A DNA stretch of 64,000 nt from CAUZIR01 sp034421295 (GTDB taxonomy: Bacteria; Chloroflexota; Dehalococcoidia; Lucifugimonadales; UBA2962): positions 1 through 64,000 of the forward strand of contig DAOUKM010000004.1 of NCBI GenBank assembly GCA_034421295.1, given 5' to 3'. The notes below the pieces were generated by a model. That model made no database searches, was not told where the DNA came from, and worked only from the letters and a program-made list of their open reading frames with translations. Positions 43,325 through 51,072 of the stretch are shown here, one piece after another. Numbering within the stretch: position 1 is the stretch's first letter; every line of letters starts with the position of its first letter. The position numbers were made by a program, and so were the translations under genes.

Positions 43325-45079
43325 TTACCGCTCAAGCCACACGTTCGCGTAGTAGGGGAACGCCTTCACCTCGAAGTTCTTCAGGTCACTGGTATGTGGG
43401 AATATCGCATACCACGTACCGAGGTACACGATGACCACGTTCTTGTAGGCCTCAAGCTGAAGTTGCTCAACGATCTCGAATCGTTCCTTTTGATCCGTAG
43501 CCTGGGCGTACTCGATGCGGAGCCTCTTCAGCTCCGGCACCTGGGCTAGGAACCACCCGTCTCCGTCGAGATAGAAGTCACTCAGAGGCTCACCGCAGCA
43601 CCAGTGGGACGCCCATCCCGATAGACCGGCGTAAGTCTCGCTACGCTCCTCGCCAAAGGTGCCAAGCACGGTCGCCCAGTCCAAGGCCGGCTGCTCGACA
43701 TTGAACCCAATAGCCTCTATCTCTTTCTTGATCACGATGCCAACCGGGGTGATCGTCGCGTAGTCGTTGGGATTCAAGAGGACCACCGTCTCACCATCGT
43801 AGGAGGACTGTGCTACCAACTCCCGGGCCAACTCCTTGTCATTGACGTTGTAGTACTGGTCGGCGCCGATAGAGGTTTCCAGTGGCGTACCGCAGTAGAA
43901 GACGGCCGGGCAAAGATCCCATAGCTCTCTGCCACCGAGGGCGAACATCGTCGCCTCTATGTCAATACCAACCTGCAGAGCCCGTCGAGCTAACAGGTCA
44001 TCAAAGGGCGGGAAGCCTGCCCACGGGCGAAAGTCTGAGCGATGACCGGGCTTGTACACTGGCACCACAAGATCGGGGTTCTGGTCGGTCCGCTGAAAGA
44101 AGTCCAGACCCGCACCATCGACGATGTCCCATTCACCCGTCTCGAGGCCGGCAATCTTGGTCTCCTCCGATGGGACCTCCAGCCATATGAGCTGGTCTAT
44201 GTAGGCGACCTGCTTGCCCGCATAGAGGCTGCTGGCCTCGTCCCTGCCAACATAGTCTTCAAAGCGCCGCAGAGTGACCCTGTCACCCTGTCTCCAATCC
44301 TCGAATTCATAGGGGCCCGATCCCACCCACTCTGGTGCGGGAGCAGTGAAGGAGGTGTCATGTATGACGCTGTGGGGCATCGCATACATGCTGGCCCAAG
44401 GCCTAGCGATGCTCGTCGCTATCGCCCCGTATGGCTGAAGCAAGTTCACCGTAAACGTAAGGTCATCTATAACGGTGAACTGGTTCTCGTTGTCGGTGAA
44501 TTCTTTCATCAAAGTCGCTGCCGCATGCGCCCCGTTCAGATACCGGCCGAATGAGGTCACGACATCCTGCGCGGTGACCGGTTCACCGTTGTGGAACAGC
44601 ATCCCCGGCCGTAGGTGGAAAGTCCAGGTGAGGCCGTCGGAACTGATGTCCCACGAGTTCGCCATTCGAGGCTGATCTTCCAGACTGAGGTTCCATCCGA
44701 GTGGTGACTCAAACAAATGTGACCCCACTGCGATTGCCACATAGGATCCGTCGAAGGCTGGATCCAGGCTGGCGATGCTAGCCTGGGAAACGATCCTCAG
44801 GGTGCCGCCGAACTGGGGTCCCCCGGTAACCGGAGGGGGGGTAGGCGTGGCGACCAGGAGTTTCTCCACCTCGACCTCTACGACCCTTTCGACCTCGACC
44901 TCCTTGACCACCTCCTTTTCCACCTCCACGACCCTTTCGACCTCAACCTCCTTGACCACCTCCTCCACAACTGGCACCTCGACGATCTTCTCCACGACCT
45001 CGGTGCCACCACCGGCGCAAGCAGCGGCGGCGATTGAGGCGGCGAGGGCTCCTGCCAGAACGATCAAGAGTCGCTTCAT
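43325..45079 (-). CDS. Family 5 ABC solute-binding lipoprotein (oligopeptide/nickel type)
   Basis: 584 residues from ATG 45079, chosen because AGGAGGT lies directly upstream and a lipoprotein signal follows (IVLAGALAASIAAAAC, Cys21). A stalk of Val/Glu/Lys heptad-like repeats (about 27-73) contains two copies of EVVKEVEVERVVEVEK and should form an extended coil. The SBP_bac_5 domain runs from GGTLRIVSQASIASLDPAFD through GLTWTFHLRPGMLFHNGEPV and AQDVVTSFGRYL to the end NFEVKAFPYYANVWLER. No permease or ATPase genes are adjacent; the partner in the unit is the CocE-type hydrolase. A relic of a close paralogue lies at 2569-2687. Confidence 0.9.
   Translation of the reverse strand: MKRLLIVLAGALAASIAAAACAGGGTEVVEKIVEVPVVEEVVKEVEVERVVEVEKEVVKEVEVERVVEVEVEKLLVATPTPPPVTGGPQFGGTLRIVSQASIASLDPAFDGSYVAIAVGSHLFESPLGWNLSLEDQPRMANSWDISSDGLTWTFHLRPGMLFHNGEPVTAQDVVTSFGRYLNGAHAAATLMKEFTDNENQFTVIDDLTFTVNLLQPYGAIATSIARPWASMYAMPHSVIHDTSFTAPAPEWVGSGPYEFEDWRQGDRVTLRRFEDYVGRDEASSLYAGKQVAYIDQLIWLEVPSEETKIAGLETGEWDIVDGAGLDFFQRTDQNPDLVVPVYKPGHRSDFRPWAGFPPFDDLLARRALQVGIDIEATMFALGGRELWDLCPAVFYCGTPLETSIGADQYYNVNDKELARELVAQSSYDGETVVLLNPNDYATITPVGIVIKKEIEAIGFNVEQPALDWATVLGTFGEERSETYAGLSGWASHWCCGEPLSDFYLDGDGWFLAQVPELKRLRIEYAQATDQKERFEIVEQLQLEAYKNVVIVYLGTWYAIFPHTSDLKNFEVKAFPYYANVWLER
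44867..44962 (-). repeat. Two 48-bp tandem repeats encoding the Val/Glu stalk
   Basis: Two successive units, 44915-44962 and 44867-44914, both encode EVVKEVEVERVVEVE plus Lys or Val. They differ by a few mostly synonymous changes. They form the core of the charged stalk between lipid anchor and binding domain. Confidence 0.75.
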
Positions 45080-45508
45080 GGTCCCGACCTCCTTAAGCGA
45101 GTCCAGACCAACCGGCACGGGTGCGGGTTTAGAGGCCTGCCAGACTCTGCAAGGAAGACTCGCCAGCCGACAGGCCACTGACTGGCCGCTAAGGCACCGG
45201 TCGAGTCCAGCGCCAATTATGGCACAGACGAAGAGCGAAATGTTGATGATTCGCTGAGACTAGAGCCGATTACGCTGATTAACGCCTCATCGTCTTGCCT
45301 CGGTGGCCATCCAACGTTACAACCGGAAATCCGCATCCACCTTGGCCGTCACCGCGAAACAGGCGATTACTTTCGGCCTCTCGTTATCCCCTTGATTCGC
45401 TTGCAAGTGGCGATCAGCGCTGGCCCCGACCCGCAGACAGCCATCGGGCACAGCGGGTCTTCGCGCGAGTGCCCAACCTGGCCACGAGGACCGTCAGCCG
45501 GTCCACTG
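45080..45508. other. Divergent intergenic region
   Basis: It lies between the binding-protein gene (-) and the membrane/regulator pair (+). No gene is seen. A minus-strand CATAAT near 45213 could be a -10 for the binding protein, but its -35 is poor. Confidence 0.35.
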
Positions 45509-45537
45509 TTGCACTTTTCGGCCTTATAGTTTATAAC
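45509..45537 (+). promoter_or_regulatory. Sigma-70-type promoter of the membrane protein/regulator pair
   Basis: TTGCAC (45509-45514) and TATAAC (45532-45537) are separated by exactly 17 bases. The start of transcription would be near 45544, about 30 nt before the ATG at 45575. This is the clearest promoter in the window. Confidence 0.6.
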
Positions 45538-45545
45538 GTAAACTA
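45527..45545. promoter_or_regulatory. Operator-like palindrome on the -10 box
   Basis: TAGTTTA and TAAACTA are perfect 7-bp inverted arms around TAACG, covering the -10 hexamer and the predicted transcription start. Binding of a dimeric repressor here would block RNA polymerase. The winged-helix protein encoded by the second gene of the unit is the natural candidate, by inference. Confidence 0.55.
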
Positions 45546-45574
45546 GTTTGCAGTATGAAAGCGCGAGGTGACGT

Positions 45575-46210
45575 ATGCAGGGTGGAGAGGCAAAAGGAGA
45601 GCGAATAGGTTCCAACCAGGGCTGGGAGTCGATACAGGCGACCCTAGACAGATCCCGGAGCTCGATGTACGTGGCCGGATGGCCGACCATCACGCTGATG
45701 TGGGGTGCCATCGTCGCCATCGGATTCGTTGCCCAGTTTGCGGTGGAGACGCAGGCGGCAGGGTTCGCCGAGGACTTCCCCTGGTTCCCGGGACCCCTGT
45801 GGGGCGGCCTGGGCTTCGTGGGCATGGTCGCCAGCTCCGTGATCGGGCACCGGGCCAGCCGTGACAACGCCGAAGGTCCCACCGCCACCGCTGCGGGGCT
45901 TCGGGTCTTCGCGTTCTGGATTTCGGTTGTGGCAGCTGCCTTTATCGTCCCGGCTGCATCCGGGCTTTGGACCGCAGAGGCCGACGGCGCCGCGATCGGC
46001 GGAGTCGTCATTGGGATCGTGGCGCTGGGGTACATACTCTTCGGCATAATGCACCACGCGGCGATAGCACTCGTGGGGCTGGGCATCGCTGCGGCGTTCT
46101 ATGTTCCGGGCCACTTTGCCGGCGACCTCTCACTGGTGGTGTCGGCCGCGGTGACGGTGGTCGTGGTAGCCGCAGCCTGGGTCTGGATTCGCAAGAGCGG
46201 CGCCGCATGA
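45575..46210 (+). CDS. Polytopic membrane protein paired with a winged-helix regulator
   Basis: 211 residues with about six hydrophobic segments (residues 35-55, 72-90, 108-126, 138-160, 162-176 and 182-205) after a polar N-terminal 30 residues. GAGGTGA just before the ATG supports the start. Its stop overlaps the start of the winged-helix gene (ATGA), so the two are translationally coupled. Membrane proteins of this kind paired with a small winged-helix regulator are common in bacteria; their function is unknown, and a role in sensing or envelope response is a guess. Confidence 0.78.
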   Translation: MQGGEAKGERIGSNQGWESIQATLDRSRSSMYVAGWPTITLMWGAIVAIGFVAQFAVETQAAGFAEDFPWFPGPLWGGLGFVGMVASSVIGHRASRDNAEGPTATAAGLRVFAFWISVVAAAFIVPAASGLWTAEADGAAIGGVVIGIVALGYILFGIMHHAAIALVGLGIAAAFYVPGHFAGDLSLVVSAAVTVVVVAAAWVWIRKSGAA

Positions 46211-46518
46211 AGGATGATCCGATCGTCCTGGACGAAACGATCCACCAATCCACCCGGCTGCGCATCATGACCATGCTGGCGTACCAGTCCGAGGACGACC
46301 GGCTGGCCTACGGCTTCATCCAGAAGGCGCTGAACCTGACCGGCGGCAACCTCACGATTCATCTCCGAAAGCTCGAGGAGGCGGGATTCGTGGCCACCAC
46401 CAAGGAGTTCCTCAAGGCCAAGCCCCGCACCTGGGTGCAGGCTACACCGGAGGGACGCCGCGCCTTCGGCGACTACCTTTCCAACCTGGAGCGCGCCGTC
46501 AGGATTCCGCTGCGCTGA
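46207..46518 (+). CDS. Winged-helix DNA-binding regulator (HTH_34/MarR-like)
   Basis: 103 residues starting at ATG 46207, which overlaps the previous stop; a longer frame upstream would run inside the membrane protein gene. The fold reads HQSTRLRIMTMLAYQSEDDR, then LAYGFIQKALNLTGGNLTIH (helix-turn-helix), LRKLEEAGFVATTKEF (recognition helix and wing) and RTWVQATPEGRRAFGDYLSN. This is the pattern of the small single-domain winged-helix family PF13601. Members typically repress their own operon, and the palindrome at 45527-45545 is the likely site. Confidence 0.88.
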   Translation: MKDDPIVLDETIHQSTRLRIMTMLAYQSEDDRLAYGFIQKALNLTGGNLTIHLRKLEEAGFVATTKEFLKAKPRTWVQATPEGRRAFGDYLSNLERAVRIPLR

Positions 46519-46675
46519 GATTCTCAGAAGGCCGCTTTCCCCCAGGGTGACTTGAGACCAGGCGTCCTCGCGCGGCAACGCGGTGTGACCGGTAATGCTG
46601 ATTCTGCGCCCGCCAAGACGTGCGAATACCAGGTGCGGAGGACCCGCACTCCCCACCGCGGGAGCATCCCGCTCC

Positions 46676-47473
46676 TCAGCCGAGCAGGTCCAACAGCACC
46701 CGCACCGCGGTTGCGGCTACCAGCGCGCCCAGCAGCCACCTGAGATGTCGGGCGGTCAGGCGCCGGTTTATCTCGAACCCCACCAGTGTCGCGGCCATCG
46801 TGCTGCCGACAATCACAAGGGCCGGGACCGCAGGCACCAGGGTGCCGCCCAGCTTGCCGACGAACGCGGCCCCTGACGCGAACAGCATGATTCCGAGATT
46901 ACTGCCGATCGCCAGCCTGGTGGGTATTCCCAGCCCGAATATGAGCAGTGGCACCATCAGGAAGGCGCCCGGCAGGCCCGAGATGCCGCCCACTCCCCCC
47001 ACGACGGCACCCACGGTAAGCGCTCGAACCCTGTCGACCTGAGGTGGTTCGGATTCGCCCGACCATCCTTCGTCGCCGGGCCCGTTCACCCGCCCCCTGA
47101 GAATGCTGGGAGAGAGCATCACCACCGCGGCAGCCAGTGCCATGCCCACCATCGTCGCCAGGATGGCCGCGTCCGGAAGAACCGTGGAGGCAAGCGCCCC
47201 GGCCAGGGCGAGCGCGCCGGCCGGCAGCCCGACCCAGAGCACCAGGGGGCGGTGAACGTAGCCGGCGGAACGGTGGCGGACGATGTTTACGGCGCCGCTG
47301 GCAAAGCTCTGCACGACGGTCAGGCCGGTCACCTCCTTGACCGACATGGGCTCGATGCCGAACAGCTCTGGACCGTACAGCAGGGCCGGCAGGGCCGCTA
47401 TGGCGACACCCATACCCGCCACACCCGACACCAAGCCGGCGAACAAACCTGCAACGAGAACGACGATTAGCAA
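46676..47473 (-). CDS. TauE/SafE family sulfite/anion exporter
   Basis: 265 residues with about eight membrane helices in two homologous halves. Family features are VAGLFAGLVSGVAGMGVAIA in the first helix, LTVVQSFASGAVNIVRHRSA, and VGGVGGISGLPGAFLMVPLL, then GIPTRLAIGSNLGI in the second half, which is the internal repeat of the first. The family exports sulfite, sulfoacetate or other small organic anions. The TTG start is preceded by AGGGGG. It is convergent with the winged-helix gene and not in an operon. The substrate cannot be read from sequence. Confidence 0.87.
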   Translation of the reverse strand: MLIVVLVAGLFAGLVSGVAGMGVAIAALPALLYGPELFGIEPMSVKEVTGLTVVQSFASGAVNIVRHRSAGYVHRPLVLWVGLPAGALALAGALASTVLPDAAILATMVGMALAAAVVMLSPSILRGRVNGPGDEGWSGESEPPQVDRVRALTVGAVVGGVGGISGLPGAFLMVPLLIFGLGIPTRLAIGSNLGIMLFASGAAFVGKLGGTLVPAVPALVIVGSTMAATLVGFEINRRLTARHLRWLLGALVAATAVRVLLDLLG

Positions 47474-47764
47474 CTATCCCCCTGCAGAGACGGGCCCGCT
47501 CCTGTTCGCGCCTGCCTTCCCCTTTCAATCAAGGTTAACCGACCTGGTCTTAGCCGATGCTGAGGACGTCGAGAAACGCCGGACCTTGAACACAAATGTC
47601 ACTGACCCGCCTCCTTCACCCGTCGAGCCTCGGGGCTGCACCCGCATGGCTGCCTTTCCCCAAATGGCGGTAGGGTATGCAGTGGGGAGTGACTGGAGAC
47701 AAGAGAGCTCCCAGTGGACGGCCTGCGAAGGGGTCGCCGGTCGGGCGCGGAGGCAAGCGGCAGT

Positions 47765-48316
47765 ATGTGTGACGGTAAGGGACTGGTGCAAGCGGTGAGC
47801 AGCAGCTCAACGCATTCGATGGCCAAGCCAACCCGAGGCCGCATCCTGCTGCTCGAGGGCATCGGGGTTGAGGGTGATGCGCACCGTGGCACGACGGTCA
47901 AGCACAGGTCGCGCGTGGCCCGCGACCCGACGCAGCCCAACCTCAGGCAGGTGCACCTGATACATGCCGAGCTGCACGACGAACTGAGACAGGCCGGATT
48001 CCGGATCTCGGCCGGGCAGATGGGAGAGAACATAACCACCCGCGGAATAGAGCTCCTCGAACTGCCGCGCGGGACCAGGCTGGCGCTCGGCGATGCCGCC
48101 GTGATCGAGATAACCGGACTGCGCAATCCATGCAGGCAGCTCGATGGACTTCATCCTGGATTGATGGCGGCCGTCCTCGAACGCGACCCCGATGGCGGCC
48201 TCGTTCGCAAGGCCGGAGTCATGTCCGTCGTGGTGTCCGGGGGCGAGGTCAAACCGGGTGATGCCATCTCCATCGAGCTACCGTCCCAGCCACACCGGCG
48301 ACTGGAGGTCGTCTAG
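47765..48316 (+). CDS. MOSC domain protein
   Basis: About 183 residues from ATG 47765; GTG 47786 with GGTAAGG upstream is an equally good start. The MOSC beta-barrel is complete: GIGVEGDAHRGTTVKHRSRV, QPNLRQVHLIHAELHDELRQ, GFRISAGQMGENITTRGIEL, LGDAAVIEITGLRNPCRQLD and AGVMSVVVSGGEVKPGDAIS. It contains the conserved Cys of the TGLRNPC motif that in MOSC proteins handles sulfur or molybdenum cofactor. Stand-alone MOSC proteins of this subgroup often act on N-hydroxylated compounds or in thiol chemistry; the role here is unknown. Confidence 0.87.
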   Translation: MCDGKGLVQAVSSSSTHSMAKPTRGRILLLEGIGVEGDAHRGTTVKHRSRVARDPTQPNLRQVHLIHAELHDELRQAGFRISAGQMGENITTRGIELLELPRGTRLALGDAAVIEITGLRNPCRQLDGLHPGLMAAVLERDPDGGLVRKAGVMSVVVSGGEVKPGDAISIELPSQPHRRLEVV

Positions 48317-48337
48317 CCGACCCGCGGCGGTGTCAAC

Positions 48338-48374
48338 ACCTGGCTGCCGGGGCCGGAGGCCGCGCCAGCCAGGT
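48338..48374 (+). terminator. Hairpin behind the MOSC gene
   Basis: ACCTGGCTG (48338-48346) and CAGCCAGGT (48366-48374) form a 9-bp stem; the interior can fold further through GGCC pairs. It lies 22 nt after the MOSC stop and before the urease promoter. No T-run follows. Confidence 0.4.
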
Positions 48375-48495
48375 CGCCGGATCGCAAGTCTGCCGGTCCG
48401 CTGCCGCACGCCATCAGCCCGCAGGGCGCAGCGCCTCGTTCGCTGTCGGGTCCTGGGGCGGGATGAACGATTCCGGCAGTGGCCCTGTTCAGCCG

Positions 48496-48524
48496 TTGAC
48501 CTCAGCGAGGGGCCACCTTAGGGT
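48496..48524 (+). promoter_or_regulatory. Candidate promoter of the urease genes
   Basis: TTGACC (48496-48501) and TAGGGT (48519-48524) are separated by 17 bases, with a predicted start near 48531 and a leader of about 23 nt before ureA. The -10 keeps only the key T-A and final T. Confidence 0.35.
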
Positions 48525-48553
48525 GGACCGCAGCGAGCTAAGGGAGCACCGAC

Positions 48554-48856
48554 ATGAGGCTCACTCCAAGGGAGATGGACAGGATCACGATCTTCGCGGT
48601 GGCCGAGATGGCACGGCGCAGAAGGGCGCGTGGTATCAGGCTCAACCATCCGGAGGCCGTGGCGCTGATCTGCGACGAGGTGATGGAGGAGGCCAGGGCC
48701 GGCAAAAGCTACGAAGAGGTCCTTGAGATGGCAGGCCGGATCCTCACCGCCGACGAGGTGCTGGAGGGTGTGGCCGAACTGGCCGATCCAATAAGGATCG
48801 AAGCGGGCTTCGACAGCGGCACCAAGCTGCTCGTAATCGACGCGCCGATCAGATAG
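48554..48856 (+). CDS. ureA: Urease gamma subunit
   Basis: 100 residues, the standard length. It opens MRLTPREMDRITIFAVAEMA and continues with RRRRARGIRLNHPEAVALIC, DEVMEEARAGKSYEEV and PIRIEAGFDSGTKLLVIDAP, all standard UreA sequence. The gamma subunit packs around the alpha subunit in the (alpha-beta-gamma)3 urease that hydrolyses urea to ammonia and carbamate in the cytoplasm. GGGAGC precedes the ATG by six bases. It is the first gene of ureA-ureB-ureC, with 29 bp to ureB. Confidence 0.93.
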   Translation: MRLTPREMDRITIFAVAEMARRRRARGIRLNHPEAVALICDEVMEEARAGKSYEEVLEMAGRILTADEVLEGVAELADPIRIEAGFDSGTKLLVIDAPIR

Positions 48857-48885
48857 CGGCTCATGCACCGATGGGAGGAGAGACG

Positions 48886-49263
48886 ATGGCAAGGCCAGGC
48901 GAGGTGATCGTGGCGGCCGGCAAGCTCACGGTCAACGAGGGGCGACAGAAAAGGCCGGTGCACGTCAGGAACGAGTCCGACAGGGTCGTCTACATATCTT
49001 CCCACTACCACTTTTTCGAGGCGAACAGGGACCTGGCCTTCGACAGGAGGTCGGCGTACGGGATGCGCCTGGACGTGGCCGCGGGAACCGGCGTGCGCTG
49101 GGCGCCGGGCGAAGAGATGACGGTCGATCTCATCCCGCTGGCGGGCCGCAGACAGGTTCACGGCTTCCAGGGCTTTGTCAACGGGGCCCTCGACGACGTA
49201 GAGGCCGCCCTGGCGAGGCTGAGATCGGCCGGGTTTCGGGACACGGGACAGGCAGGGACATGA
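48886..49263 (+). CDS. ureB: Urease beta subunit
   Basis: 125 residues from ATG 48886, supported by GGGAGGAG seven bases upstream; an ATG five codons earlier is in frame but without a ribosome binding site. Family sequence includes PGEVIVAAGKLTVNEGRQKR, ISSHYHFFEANRDLAFDR, YGMRLDVAAGTGVRWAPGEE and VHGFQGFVNGALD. The C-terminal ~20 residues extend slightly past the usual end. It looks fully normal, in contrast to the alpha subunit encoded 51 bp downstream. Confidence 0.92.
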   Translation: MARPGEVIVAAGKLTVNEGRQKRPVHVRNESDRVVYISSHYHFFEANRDLAFDRRSAYGMRLDVAAGTGVRWAPGEEMTVDLIPLAGRRQVHGFQGFVNGALDDVEAALARLRSAGFRDTGQAGT

Positions 49264-49314
49264 TCGGTAGGCGATCAGCCACGGGATTGCCCCGTCTATC
49301 GGAGGGGATGGCAT

Positions 49315-50988
49315 ATGCCGTTTGAGATTGACAGACACCGCTACGCCGGCACCTACGGTCCGACGACGGGCGACCGCATTAGGCTCGGTGACACCAATAT
49401 CGTAGCCGAGGTGGAGTCGGACTCGACCCGGTACGGTGAGGAGGCGCTGCTTGGCTGGGGCAAGAACATCCGGGCCGGCATGCTAATGGCCCACCGCCGC
49501 ACCCGAGCCTCGGACCTGGACTACGTGATCGCGGGGGTCGTCATAGTCGATCCGGTGCTGGGGGTCCGAAAGGGCAGCATCGGGGTAAAGGACGGACTTA
49601 TAGCAGGGATTGGCAGCGCCGGCAGCGGCGACATCATGGACGAGGTCGATCTCGAGATCGGGGCGAATACGGTGATCGTAAGCGGCGCCGGCATGATCGC
49701 CACCCCCGGCGGGGTCGACAGTCACGTCCACATAGTCACCCCCAGGGTGGTGGAGGCGGCACTGGCGGCCGGGATCACCACCCTCATCGGCGGCGGCGTC
49801 TTCGACAACGGGCGCAACATCCTTACGCGCTCCTTCGAGGCGTTCGAGAACCTGCCTGTCAACCTCGGGCTCCAGGCCTCCGGAAGCGCCACGAGCCCGT
49901 TCCCGATGGAAGAGAGCATCGAGGCGGGCGCGTGCGGGTTCAAGATCCACGAGGACCTGGGCGCCTACGGCAACGTCATCGACACCTGTCTACGGATTGC
50001 CGAGCAGGCCGACGTCTCCGTCGCGCTCCACACGGACGGACTTCAGGAATCGGCCGACGTGCGGGGCACCATCGATGCCATCGACGGCCGCGCGGTTCAT
50101 GCCTACCACATCGAGGGGGCCGGTGGAGGCCACGCTCCCGACCTTCTGACCATGGCCGGGGTGGACAACATCATCCCGTCTTCGACGACGCCCACCGTCC
50201 CGTACTCGGTAGGCACGTTCCAGGAGCACTTCGCGATGACCGCGATATGCCATTTGCTCGACCTGCGCATCCCCTCGGACGCCGCGGCGCTGGGGGGCAG
50301 GCTGCGACGGCAGACGATGGCCGCAGAGGATGTCCTCCACGACCTGGGCGCCATACCGGTCATCAACTCCGATTCCCAGGGGATGGGCCGGATAGGTGAG
50401 GTCATTACGCGAACCTGGCAGCTGGCGCACAAGATGAAGGCAGAGCGCGGCGCGGTAAACCCCGACAACGACAACGACCGGATCCGCCAGTACATCGCCA
50501 AATACACGATCAATCCCTCCATCACCCACGGCATCGACGGCTACGTCGGATCCCTGGAGGTGGGAAAGATGGCCGACGTGGTCCTGTGGCATCCGGCCTT
50601 CTTCGGCATCAAGCCAGAAATGGTGATGAAGGGGGGCTACGTCGCATGGGGACCGATGGGCGAGGGAAACGCCACGGTGCCGGGCGCCGAGCCAACCTCA
50701 TACGGACCCATGTTCGGGGGCATAGGCATCAACCCGTCGGCCCTGAGCGCCCTGTTCGTGTCCTCCGATTCGATCGAGTCGGGCCTCAGTCGTCGCCTCA
50801 GGACCGCCAGGAGCCTGAGGCCGGTGACGGGGGTACGGACGGTCAGAAAGGGCGCGATGCTGCACAACGGCGCGAGCCCGCGCATAGAGGTAGACGGGCA
50901 GGCCGCACAGGTGACCGTGGACGATGTGCCGGTGACCTCAGAGGCGGTTACGCAGGTGCCCCTCAATCGTCTCTACAGGCTCACCTAG
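49315..50988 (+). CDS. ureC: Divergent urease alpha subunit
   Basis: 557 residues, about 10 shorter than typical UreC. The N-terminus YAGTYGPTTGDRIRLGDTNI and the metal ligands are intact: HVH in VDSHVHIV, the carbamylated Lys in GFKIHED, His in VALHTD, His in YHIEGAGGGHAPD and Asp in NSDSQGMGR. The mobile flap keeps its Cys-His (AICHLLD) and the Arg in RLRRQTM is present. However, the canonical stretch between the GGG after helix 1 and LPVN is replaced. Where ureases read a long G-T-G-P/C-T-P-G-P-W segment of about 28 residues, this protein has 18 (VFDNGRNILTRSFEAFEN). That segment lines the active site. No ureD, E, F, G or urea transporter gene is present in the window. It may be a true but unusual urease or a urease-like amidohydrolase. 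Confidence 0.88.
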   Translation: MPFEIDRHRYAGTYGPTTGDRIRLGDTNIVAEVESDSTRYGEEALLGWGKNIRAGMLMAHRRTRASDLDYVIAGVVIVDPVLGVRKGSIGVKDGLIAGIGSAGSGDIMDEVDLEIGANTVIVSGAGMIATPGGVDSHVHIVTPRVVEAALAAGITTLIGGGVFDNGRNILTRSFEAFENLPVNLGLQASGSATSPFPMEESIEAGACGFKIHEDLGAYGNVIDTCLRIAEQADVSVALHTDGLQESADVRGTIDAIDGRAVHAYHIEGAGGGHAPDLLTMAGVDNIIPSSTTPTVPYSVGTFQEHFAMTAICHLLDLRIPSDAAALGGRLRRQTMAAEDVLHDLGAIPVINSDSQGMGRIGEVITRTWQLAHKMKAERGAVNPDNDNDRIRQYIAKYTINPSITHGIDGYVGSLEVGKMADVVLWHPAFFGIKPEMVMKGGYVAWGPMGEGNATVPGAEPTSYGPMFGGIGINPSALSALFVSSDSIESGLSRRLRTARSLRPVTGVRTVRKGAMLHNGASPRIEVDGQAAQVTVDDVPVTSEAVTQVPLNRLYRLT

Positions 50989-51072
50989 ACCTCGCCCGGA
51001 TTGAGCCGCGGGGAAGGCAACTTCTCGGAGATCGCGGCGGACCCCGGAATCTAGCGGCAGGAGGTAGCGAGC

